5,994 nt of DNA. It comes from Lysobacteraceae bacterium. GTDB taxonomy: Bacteria; Pseudomonadota; Gammaproteobacteria; Xanthomonadales; Xanthomonadaceae. A model generated the notes under the pieces. It searched no databases, was not told the DNA's origin, and was given only the letters and a program-made list of their open reading frames with translations. The position numbers were made by a program, and so were the translations under genes. Positions 1 to 4,837 of this stretch are shown here, in pieces; position 1 is the stretch's first letter; the number at the start of each line of letters is the position of its first letter. The stretch is taken from positions 1 to 5,994 of the forward strand of contig SEHC01000137.1 in assembly GCA_004173415.1 (NCBI GenBank). The letters run 5' to 3'.

Positions 1-488
1 AGTACGAGCTGACCCTGCAGCCGCAGTTGATCCTGCTGCAGAAGACCTTGTTGAACATCGAGGGCGTAGGCCGCCAGCTGGATCCGCAGCTGGACATCTG
101 GGCGGTGGCCAAGCCGGTGTTGGAACGGATCCTGCTGGAGCGCTACAGCCCGCAGCGCGCGGTGCAGGAATTGCGCAAGCGCCTGCCCGAGCTGATGACC
201 CACGCACCGGACATGCCGCGCCTGGTCCACTCCTGGCTGAAGCAGCAGGTCGAGGGCAGGCATGAGCTGGCCTTGCGTTCGCGCGACCTCAACGAGCTGT
301 CGCAGACCATGAAGGGCATGCAGCGGCGCATCGTGGCCGCCATCCTCGGCACCGGCCTGCTGATCGTGGCCGCGGTGCTGTACGGCTTCGAGGCTGGTGG
401 CCCGCGCATCCTGTCGGTGCCCGCCTCGTCGTGGATCGCCGGCATCGGCGGCCTGTGGGCCTTGCTGGCCGCGTGGCCGCGCCGCTGA
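1..488 (+). CDS. ubiB: UbiB, ubiquinone biosynthesis ABC1/ADCK-family protein (3' part only)
   Basis: This is the C-terminal 161 residues of UbiB, read in frame from base 3; the start and the kinase-like core lie left of the window. UbiB is a membrane-bound atypical kinase/ATPase of the ABC1/ADCK/COQ8 family, needed for aerobic ubiquinone (coenzyme Q) synthesis. The visible part carries the family stretch LQKTLLNIEGVGRQLDPQLD (bases 33-92), closely matching what I recall of E. coli UbiB, then a charged helical region. Two hydrophobic segments follow, at about bases 330-386 (IVAAILGTGLLIVAAVLYG) and 426-476. They are separated by a short Gly/Pro loop and fit the two C-terminal membrane anchors typical of bacterial UbiB. 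The protein ends in a basic PRR tail at a TGA at 486-488. The next gene starts 84 bases downstream on the same strand. Identification is firm; only the missing N-terminal part cannot be checked. Confidence 0.93.
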   Translation, partial: YELTLQPQLILLQKTLLNIEGVGRQLDPQLDIWAVAKPVLERILLERYSPQRAVQELRKRLPELMTHAPDMPRLVHSWLKQQVEGRHELALRSRDLNELSQTMKGMQRRIVAAILGTGLLIVAAVLYGFEAGGPRILSVPASSWIAGIGGLWALLAAWPRR

Positions 489-572
489 CATGGCGTCCGC
501 GGCACGCCAGCATGAGCGACCCGCGACGCTGTCAGGCGTGCTGTCCAGCGTCCGGCCAGTGGGGAATGCGCG
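489..572 (+). other. ubiB to STAS-like gene spacer with two small inverted repeats
   Basis: This 84-base gap holds two modest perfect inverted repeats. TGGCGT (491-496) pairs with ACGCCA (504-509) around a 7-base loop, starting two bases after the ubiB stop. GACGCTG (525-531) pairs with CAGCGTC (546-552) around a 14-base loop. Neither is followed by a T run, so neither is a canonical intrinsic terminator on the + strand. They may be chance in GC-rich DNA, RNA-end protectors, or leader structure for the next gene. No convincing -35/-10 pair was seen, so read-through from ubiB is plausible. The spacer ends with a GGGGA Shine-Dalgarno at 561-565. Confidence 0.3.
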
Positions 573-950
573 ATGAAAACCGCCTCCTTCGACATAGTCT
601 TCTCACCCCACCGCGTTGGCCTGAAGGCGGTGGTCCACGGCGAGGGCACGCTGGAAAACACCTTGGCCTATTGGCGCGCGATCAAGGCCGAACTGGCCCA
701 GCGACCCTCGCCGGCCTTGCTGCTGATCGACGAGATGTCGGGCGAGCCCTTGTCGGCGGAACACTGGCGGTTGCTGGTCGAGGCGATGAAGGGGAGCGCG
801 CTGGACCAGGTCCGCATCGCCCACGTCAAGCCACAGGGGCTGCAGCAGATCGAGTACTGCGAGATCTTCGCCATGGAGGCGGGCATGCGCACGCGGGTGT
901 TCGCCAACGAAGCCGAAGCGGTACTGTGGCTGCGACACGGCCTGAGCTAG
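573..950 (+). CDS. SpoIIAA/STAS-like domain protein of unknown function
   Basis: This is a soluble 125-residue protein with no signal peptide or membrane segment. The start is ATG 573, seven bases after a good GGGGA Shine-Dalgarno (561-565). It resembles the SpoIIAA-like family (STAS/Sec14-like fold, DUF3478 type). It shows an N-terminal beta segment (FDIVF, then GLKAVVHGEG), a helix around residues 28-43, a core strand ALLLIDE (48-54), a second helix (61-73), and a strand RIAHVKP (81-87). It closes with A-x-x-A-G-M-x-x-R-V-F-A-N-E-A-E-A-V-L-W-L (100-120); the terminal 'RVF-x-x-E-A-x-A-x-x-W-L' pattern is the family's usual ending. There is no obvious phosphorylatable Asp-Ser anti-sigma-antagonist motif, so a sigma-factor partner-switch role is not supported. 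It sits between ubiB and truC, 10 bases before truC, and is probably co-transcribed with it. Lipid or ligand binding is possible from the fold but is inference. The gene is real; the function is unknown. Confidence 0.75.
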   Translation: MKTASFDIVFSPHRVGLKAVVHGEGTLENTLAYWRAIKAELAQRPSPALLLIDEMSGEPLSAEHWRLLVEAMKGSALDQVRIAHVKPQGLQQIEYCEIFAMEAGMRTRVFANEAEAVLWLRHGLS

Positions 951-960
951 AACCTGTCTG

Positions 961-1686
961 ATGCAGGACACTCCCTCCGACCCGGCCGCCGGCCTGCCGG
1001 TCCTGTACGCCGACGACTGGCTGGCGATCATCGCCAAGCCGGCCGGGCTGATGGTCCACGACAGCAAGCTGGCGCGAGGCGAAACCGACTTCGCCGCGGA
1101 CCGCCTGCGCGAGCAGTTCGGCAGGCCGATCTTCCTGATCCATCGCCTGGATCGCGCCACCAGCGGCTGCCTGCTGCTGGCCTTCGACCGCGAGACCGCC
1201 GCCGCGCTGGGCCAGACCCTGATGTCGCAGGACGTGCGCAAGGAATACCTGGCGGTCTGCCGTGGCTGGCCCGAGGCGTCCTTCACCATCGACCATCCAC
1301 TCGACGGCGGGCCCGGCAAGCCGTTGAAGAAGCCGGCGGTGACCCATTTCACCCGCCTGGCGACCGGCGAACTGCCGGTGCCGTCGAACGGATTCGAGAC
1401 TTCGCGCTACGCGCTGCTGAACTGCCAGCTGGAAACCGGCCGCTTCCGCCAGATCCGACGCCACCTCAAGCACGCGTTCCACCACCTGGTCGGCGACACC
1501 AGCCACGGCGACGGCCGCCACAACCTGCAGTTCCGCATGCGCGGGGTGCATCGCATGCTCCTGCACGCGTCGCGGCTGTCCTTCACCCATCCGGTCGGCG
1601 GCCAGCGCATCGCCGTGGCCGCGCCGGCGGACGCAGAATGGCGCAAGGCGATGGACCTGTTCGGCTGGGACGAGGCGGGCCTTTAG
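961..1686 (+). CDS. truC: TruC-type tRNA pseudouridine(65) synthase (RluA family)
   Basis: This 241-residue RluA-family enzyme isomerises uridine to pseudouridine in RNA; the closest match is TruC, which modifies U65 of some tRNAs. The N-terminal strand LYADDWLAIIAKPAGLMVH (15-33) leads into the catalytic motif HRLDRATSG (61-69), with Asp64 the expected nucleophile. Later hallmarks are KEYLAVCRGW, PAVTHF, the TruC-like ETSRYALLNCQLETGRFRQI ahead of RRHLKH, then VGDTSHGDGRHN, RMLLHASRLSFTHPVGG and the C-terminal FGW. There is no N-terminal S4 domain, as expected for TruC and unlike RluC or RluD. An in-frame TGA at 943-945 limits the start. ATG 961 is the only sensible choice, since the next in-frame ATG (residue 31) would cut into the domain. 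No clear Shine-Dalgarno precedes it, and the previous gene stops 10 bases upstream, suggesting translational coupling. It converges on the MAPEG gene across 31 bases in which I see no terminator. The TruC assignment within the RluA family is strong but made by eye. Confidence 0.92.
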   Translation: MQDTPSDPAAGLPVLYADDWLAIIAKPAGLMVHDSKLARGETDFAADRLREQFGRPIFLIHRLDRATSGCLLLAFDRETAAALGQTLMSQDVRKEYLAVCRGWPEASFTIDHPLDGGPGKPLKKPAVTHFTRLATGELPVPSNGFETSRYALLNCQLETGRFRQIRRHLKHAFHHLVGDTSHGDGRHNLQFRMRGVHRMLLHASRLSFTHPVGGQRIAVAAPADAEWRKAMDLFGWDEAGL

Positions 1687-1717
1687 CCGCGTCCGCTGCG
1701 GCCCTGCGGGAACCGGC

Positions 1718-2107
1718 TCAGCCGATCCGCAAGGCCGCCATGACGATCAGGGCGATGGCGCTGCTGAAGCCGACCAGCCAGACCAGGCTGCGCAGCGCTT
1801 GCACGTTGCCAAGGTAGAACACGCCGTGCAGCACCCGGGCGATGACGAAGGCGATGGCCAGCAGGTTGATCGTGCCGACGTCCACGCCGGCAAGCTGCGC
1901 CATCAGCACGCCGGCGACGAACGCCGGGAACGATTCGAAGCCGTTGAGGTGGGCGGCATGCGCGCGCTGCGAGCGTGGGTTGGTCTGCTTGGCCTGCCAG
2001 CCGCGCGGATCGCGGTTGTTGTAGCGCTCGCCGGACTGCTTGGCGACGAACACCCAGACATAGGGCAGGACCGCGGCGATCAGGATGCACCAGTACGCGA
2101 TGGACAT
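1718..2107 (-). CDS. MAPEG-family integral membrane protein
   Basis: This 129-residue, very hydrophobic protein is predicted to have four membrane helices (about residues 4-22, 56-74, 78-97 and 105-126). The cytosolic loop and helix after the first segment carry ERYNNRDPRGW followed by NPR-x-x-RAH-x-x-x-x-N-x-x-E-x-x-PAF (43-63). This matches the conserved Asn/Arg/Glu/Pro pattern of MAPEG proteins (membrane-associated proteins in eicosanoid and glutathione metabolism). The family includes microsomal glutathione transferases, but many bacterial members have no known substrate, so glutathione transferase activity should not be assumed. The frame stays open to 2248, but I chose ATG at 2107-2105. 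It has a strong GGGGAG Shine-Dalgarno (2114-2119) six bases upstream, it starts exactly before the first helix, and a longer start would add an unrelated Pro/Arg-rich tail. It lies 42 bases beyond the peptidase terminator on the same strand, so it needs its own promoter or read-through; no clear promoter boxes were found. Confidence 0.88.
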   Translation of the reverse strand: MSIAYWCILIAAVLPYVWVFVAKQSGERYNNRDPRGWQAKQTNPRSQRAHAAHLNGFESFPAFVAGVLMAQLAGVDVGTINLLAIAFVIARVLHGVFYLGNVQALRSLVWLVGFSSAIALIVMAALRIG

Positions 2108-2149
2108 GTTCGTCTCCCCGGGAAGTTGCCATAGCCTAGCGCAAGCCGG

Positions 2150-2174
2150 AAAAAAACGGCGCCCGCGGGCGCCG
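2150..2174 (-). terminator. Intrinsic (Rho-independent) terminator of the M28 peptidase transcript
   Basis: Bases 2157-2174 form a perfect 18-base GC-only palindrome (CGGCGCCCGCGGGCGCCG). On the minus strand it is followed directly by seven T (2156 down to 2150). In RNA this is a very stable GC stem followed by U7, the textbook arrangement. With a minimal loop taken from the central GCGG, the stem has about seven G-C pairs. It lies 80 bases beyond the peptidase stop codon and 42 bases before the MAPEG start on the same strand, so it should separate the two transcripts. On the plus strand the A run comes before the stem, so it is not expected to stop rightward transcription. Confidence 0.85.
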
Positions 2175-2254
2175 ATGGTGATTTCCCGGGAAGGCCCCCT
2201 GTGCGGCGCCGGAGGAGCCGGCATCGCTTCGGGGGGCCCGTCCCGCAACCGGGA
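2175..2254 (-). other. 3' trailer of the M28 peptidase transcript with stem-loops
   Basis: Between the peptidase stop codon and its terminator the trailer holds several inverted repeats. TCCCG (2241-2245) pairs with CGGGA (2250-2254) around four bases, immediately after the stop codon. GGCCCCC (2193-2199) pairs with GGGGGCC (2232-2238), enclosing GCCGG/CCGGC (2208-2212 and 2218-2222). TTCCCGGGAA (2183-2192) is a perfect 10-base palindrome. None has a following U run except the separate terminator at 2150-2174. Such structure is easy to obtain in GC-rich DNA. It could protect the RNA end or slow polymerase, but no specific role can be claimed. Confidence 0.35.
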
Positions 2255-3952
2255 TCAGTTGGCCTGCATCATCCGGTCGCGGGCCGCCTTGAACGGATTG
2301 CCGGAATACCAGTTCGGCCACTTGTCGCCGCCGGCCAGCTCCTTGCCCACGCCATACAGCGCATTGAGGTCATCGATGGTGCCGTCCAGCTTCCAGGTCG
2401 CCGGATCGTACTGGTCGGCGGGCTTGTGGTAGCGGTTCTTGCCATAGTCTTCCGCGGCGGCCTTGCCGGCGTCGCTGCCGCCATCGACCAGGTCCTCGCC
2501 GCCGTCGGCGTACAGCGCCGGCACGCCGGCCTTGGCGAAATTGAAGTGGTCAGAGCGGAAGTAGAAGCCGCTTTGCACCGAGGTCTCGCCGTGCAGGGTG
2601 CGGCCTTGCGCGGCGGCGATCGGCTTGAGGATGTCCTCGAGCTCGGAACTGCCGAAGCCGGTCACGGTGAGGTCGCGCGCCTTGCCGGCCACCGACATCG
2701 CGTCGATATTGATCACCCCGGCAATCTTGGCCAGCGGGAAGGTCGGGTGGGCGACGTAATACTTGGAACCCAGCAGCCCGGATTCCTCCAGGGTCACGGC
2801 CAGGAACACGACCGAGCGCTGCGGCTTGGGATCCTGGTGGGCGAACGCCTCGGCCACTTCGAGGATGCCGGCCACGCCGGTGGCGTTGTCGATGGCGCCG
2901 TTGTAGATGTTGTCGCCGGTTTCGCCCTCGTGCTTGCCCAGGTGGTCCCAGTGGGCCATGTACAGCACCGCTTCGTCCGGGCGGGTGCTGCCGGGCAGCA
3001 CCCCGACCACGTTGCGCGATTTCTTCTCGGTGATGGTGCTCTTCAGGTCGAAGGACACCTTCGACTTGAGCGAAACCGGCTTGAAGCCACGCTTGCCGGC
3101 ATCCTTGTAGGCCTGGGCCAGGTCCAGGCCGGCGTCGGCGAACAACTGCTTTGCCACGTCCGTGGTGATCCAGCCCTGGGCCGGCAGGCGCGCATCCGGG
3201 TCGTCCTTGGCCGGCAGGTCGTACTGCGCCCCGGACCAGGAGTTCCTGACCACTTCCCAGCCGTAGCTGGCGCCCGCATCGTCATGCACGATCAGCGCGG
3301 CGGCGGCGCCCTTGCGCGCGGCCTCCTCGAACTTGTAGGTCCAGCGCCCGTAATAGGTCATGCGCTTGCCATCGAACAGGGACTCGTCCTGTCCGTGGAA
3401 GCCGGGATCGTTGACGAACATGACCACGGTCTTGCCCTTCCAGTCCTGGCCCGCGTAGTCGTTCCATTTCTGCTCCGGCGCGTCCACGCCATAGCCGACG
3501 AACACCAGTTCGCTGTCCTGCACCTTCACTTCCGGCTGGCCACTGCGCGTGCCGATCACCATCTCGCTGCCGAACTTCAGTTCGCGCGGCTTGCCGTTGG
3601 CATCCAGTCGGAGCACGGTGCTTTCATCGGCGGTGGTTTCGACCATCGACACATCCTGGAAATAGCTGTCGCCATTGCCCGGCTTCAGGCCGATGCGCTG
3701 CATCTGCGCCTGGATGTACTCGACGGTCTTGTCCTCGCCCGCCGAGCCGGGGCCGCGGCCCTCGAACTCGTCCGACGAAAGGGTCTTGACCAGTTCGCCG
3801 AAGTCGGCGGCGTTGATGTCGTTGCCGAAGGCGTGCGCGGCGGCAGCCGGGGCCGGCGCCTGGGCCGCCGGCGTGGCGGTTTCGGGAGCCTCGCGCTTGC
3901 AGGCCGACAGGGCGGCCAGCAGGGCGAGGGACAGCAGCAGTTGGGATCGCAT
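2255..3952 (-). CDS. M28-family zinc metallopeptidase, predicted outer-membrane lipoprotein with PA-like insert
   Basis: This 565-residue exported peptidase removes residues from peptides using two zinc ions. It starts at ATG 3952-3950 with a GAGGAA Shine-Dalgarno six bases upstream (3959-3964); the frame is open further upstream but has no signal there. The N-terminus is a lipoprotein signal (MRSQ, a Leu/Ala core, LSAC with Cys18). Lys at +2 argues for the outer membrane over inner-membrane retention. An Ala/Pro linker follows (about 22-40). Residues roughly 140-265 look like a protease-associated (PA) insertion. The catalytic domain from about 310 has the expected ligands and catalytic residues in order: His334 and Asp336 (AHWDHLG), Asp355 (AIDNATG), Glu389-Glu390 (TLEESG), Asp417 (NIDAM) and His469 (SDHFNF). 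All appear present, so the enzyme should be active. Substrate preference (aminopeptidase or carboxypeptidase) cannot be read from sequence. It lies 52 bases downstream of the repeat-protein gene and ends at its own terminator. A strong hairpin overlaps its ribosome-binding site. Confidence 0.95.
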   Translation of the reverse strand: MRSQLLLSLALLAALSACKREAPETATPAAQAPAPAAAAHAFGNDINAADFGELVKTLSSDEFEGRGPGSAGEDKTVEYIQAQMQRIGLKPGNGDSYFQDVSMVETTADESTVLRLDANGKPRELKFGSEMVIGTRSGQPEVKVQDSELVFVGYGVDAPEQKWNDYAGQDWKGKTVVMFVNDPGFHGQDESLFDGKRMTYYGRWTYKFEEAARKGAAAALIVHDDAGASYGWEVVRNSWSGAQYDLPAKDDPDARLPAQGWITTDVAKQLFADAGLDLAQAYKDAGKRGFKPVSLKSKVSFDLKSTITEKKSRNVVGVLPGSTRPDEAVLYMAHWDHLGKHEGETGDNIYNGAIDNATGVAGILEVAEAFAHQDPKPQRSVVFLAVTLEESGLLGSKYYVAHPTFPLAKIAGVINIDAMSVAGKARDLTVTGFGSSELEDILKPIAAAQGRTLHGETSVQSGFYFRSDHFNFAKAGVPALYADGGEDLVDGGSDAGKAAAEDYGKNRYHKPADQYDPATWKLDGTIDDLNALYGVGKELAGGDKWPNWYSGNPFKAARDRMMQAN

Positions 3953-3982
3953 CCGGGGTTCCTCGAATTCGGAACCCCGGAT
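3951..3982 (-). promoter_or_regulatory. Perfect 12-bp inverted repeat covering the peptidase RBS and start codon
   Basis: ATCCGGGGTTCC (3951-3962) and GGAACCCCGGAT (3971-3982) are exact reverse complements separated by eight bases (TCGAATTC). In the minus-strand RNA this gives a 12-bp stem. Its 3' arm contains GGAA of the Shine-Dalgarno, the spacer, and the A and U of the AUG start codon of the M28 gene. It could limit ribosome access, act as an RNA switch or processing site, or weaken read-through from the upstream gene. No U run follows, so it is not a standard intrinsic terminator. As DNA, the dyad could also be an operator. The structure is seen directly; its role is inference. Confidence 0.55.
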
Positions 3983-4004
3983 TCTAGCCTGTCCGGCGCC
4001 CTGC

Positions 4005-4673
4005 TCAGTCCTGCGGCGCGGTGGCGCTGTCGAAGGCGATCGCGGTGGCGCCGGTGATCGTCCCGGTCCTGGCACTACGGTGCACGTACAGCTTCACTTC
4101 GCGCTCGAACACCAGCGGTCCTTCGACCACGGCGTTGGGGCCGATGATGATGCGCGGCGGCTTCTTGCTGTCCAGGTTGAACAGGCCGGTCGACTTGCTG
4201 ACCTTGAGGCCGCCCTTGACGTGGGAATCGACGCCCACGGTGACGCTGCCGCGCACCGTTTCGATACCGCCGCCCAGCTGGGTCGCGACCAGGCCGATGG
4301 CGCCATTGACGGTCTCCGCGCCACCGGTCACCTTGCCGCCGCGATCGACGAAGATGCTGCCGTTGACCGTTTCCAGGTCGCCGGCGACGGTCACGCCGCG
4401 ATCGAGCCTGATGCTGCCGTTGACGGTTTCCAGCGAGCCGGTGGTGGCCTTGCCGCCCACGCTGATGCTGCCGTTGACGGTCGCCGCATCCTGGGTAGTG
4501 GCCCCGTCCTGGATGCGGATGCTGCCGTTGACGGTTTCCAGGTCCCCGTAGGCCTGGCCGGCTTCGGCGCTGATGCTGCCGTTGACCTTGGAGATGCTTT
4601 CGGCGGCCAGGGCATTGCCGGCGCTCAGGGCCAGGGCGAGGGCGAGGGACAGCAGCGTGCGTGTGGCGGACAT
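4005..4673 (-). CDS. Secreted 18-19-residue-repeat protein, predicted beta-solenoid
   Basis: This 222-residue protein has a clear Sec signal peptide (MSATRT, a Leu/Ala core, likely cleavage after ALA at about residue 23-24). The mature part consists of tandem units each starting V-N-G-S-I: valines at residues 30, 48, 66, 84, 103 and 122, weaker units at 140 (VRGSV) and 158 (VSKST), so 18 or 19 residues apart. Alternating hydrophobics with turn-forming N-G and D/G suggest one coil of a right-handed parallel beta-helix per unit, as in bactofilin-like or adhesin-like solenoids. A distinct cap follows, with RIIIGPNAVVEGPLVF and VKLYVHRSARTGTITGAT (about 174-210). There is no catalytic motif, lipobox or membrane anchor, so a periplasmic or surface structural role is a guess. 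ATG 4673 has an AGGA Shine-Dalgarno (4681-4684) seven bases upstream. It precedes the M28 lipoprotein gene and diverges from gpmI. I recognise no named family with certainty. Confidence 0.85.
   Translation of the reverse strand: MSATRTLLSLALALALSAGNALAAESISKVNGSISAEAGQAYGDLETVNGSIRIQDGATTQDAATVNGSISVGGKATTGSLETVNGSIRLDRGVTVAGDLETVNGSIFVDRGGKVTGGAETVNGAIGLVATQLGGGIETVRGSVTVGVDSHVKGGLKVSKSTGLFNLDSKKPPRIIIGPNAVVEGPLVFEREVKLYVHRSARTGTITGATAIAFDSATAPQD
4203..4589 (-). repeat. Tandem 54/57-base coding repeats, seven units
   Basis: On the plus strand the core GATGCTGCCGTTGACGGT recurs at 4410, 4464 and 4518, with a one- or two-base variant at 4353 and 4572 and more diverged copies at 4296 and 4242. 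The intervals are 54, 57, 57, 54, 54 and 54 bases. Each core encodes the T-V-N-G-S-I start of one protein unit in the secreted repeat protein. The remaining 36-39 bases of each unit are variable. The array is entirely in frame. Confidence 0.9.
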
Positions 4674-4837
4674 ATGCGTTTCCTTTCGGGGTGGGTGGAG
4701 ATGGGATGCCGCGGACGCTGCGAAGGTTTAAGCCGGCGCCAAGCCGGTGGCGCGGTCGCTGCCTGGGGACGTCCCGCCATGCAGTCGAGCATGCTTCGCT
4801 ACAATCGGCACCTGCCTGAAGTCACTGGATCGTTGCC
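4674..4837. promoter_or_regulatory. Divergent intergenic region between repeat-protein gene and gpmI
   Basis: These 164 bases separate two outward-facing genes, so they should hold promoters for both. The gpmI side has a clear -10 candidate (listed separately). On the repeat-protein side I could not find a convincing -35/-10 pair; a TTAAAC-like stretch near 4726-4731 is the only AT-rich spot. Also visible are an 11-base imperfect direct repeat (AAGCCGGCGCC at 4730-4740, AAGCCGGTGGC at 4741-4751) and two perfect palindromes, GGGACGTCCC (4766-4775) and AGCATGCT (4788-4795). No coding frame here is supported. Confidence 0.6.
4800..4805 (+). promoter_or_regulatory. Candidate -10 box for gpmI
   Basis: TACAAT differs from the sigma-70 -10 consensus TATAAT at one position and is the best match in an otherwise GC-rich region. 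Transcription from it would begin near 4812 and give a leader of about 25 bases before the GTG start. No good TTGACA-like -35 sits 16-18 bases upstream, which suggests either a weak promoter or activation by a bound factor; the palindromes at 4766-4775 and 4788-4795 lie in the right place. This is a prediction only. Confidence 0.4.

Noticed and set aside
603..1590. Two long minus-strand open frames opposite the STAS-like gene and truC
   Set aside because: They overlap each other and two well-supported plus-strand genes, have no plausible ribosome site, and encode no recognisable domain.
1687..1717. Possible bidirectional terminator between the convergent truC and MAPEG genes
   Set aside because: Only very short, weak inverted repeats and no T run on either strand, so no terminator can be supported.
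2108..2248. Upstream extension of the MAPEG frame to 2248
   Set aside because: It would run through the peptidase terminator and add a Pro/Arg-rich tail before the first membrane helix. The internal ATG at 2107 has a strong Shine-Dalgarno.
2201..4057. 618-codon open frame on the plus strand, opposite the M28 peptidase gene
   Set aside because: Its translation is rich in Gly, Val, Leu, Arg and His with no domain, typical of an antisense shadow in GC-rich DNA. The minus-strand frame has a full set of M28 metal ligands and a lipoprotein signal.
3953..4075. Upstream extension of the M28 peptidase frame to 4075
   Set aside because: It overlaps the end of the repeat-protein gene and would bury the lipoprotein signal sequence inside the protein.
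4203..4589. Regular spaced repeats considered as a CRISPR array
   Set aside because: The repeats are in frame within a secreted protein, encode V-N-G-S-I coils, have 54/57-base periods with degenerate edge copies, and no cas gene is nearby.
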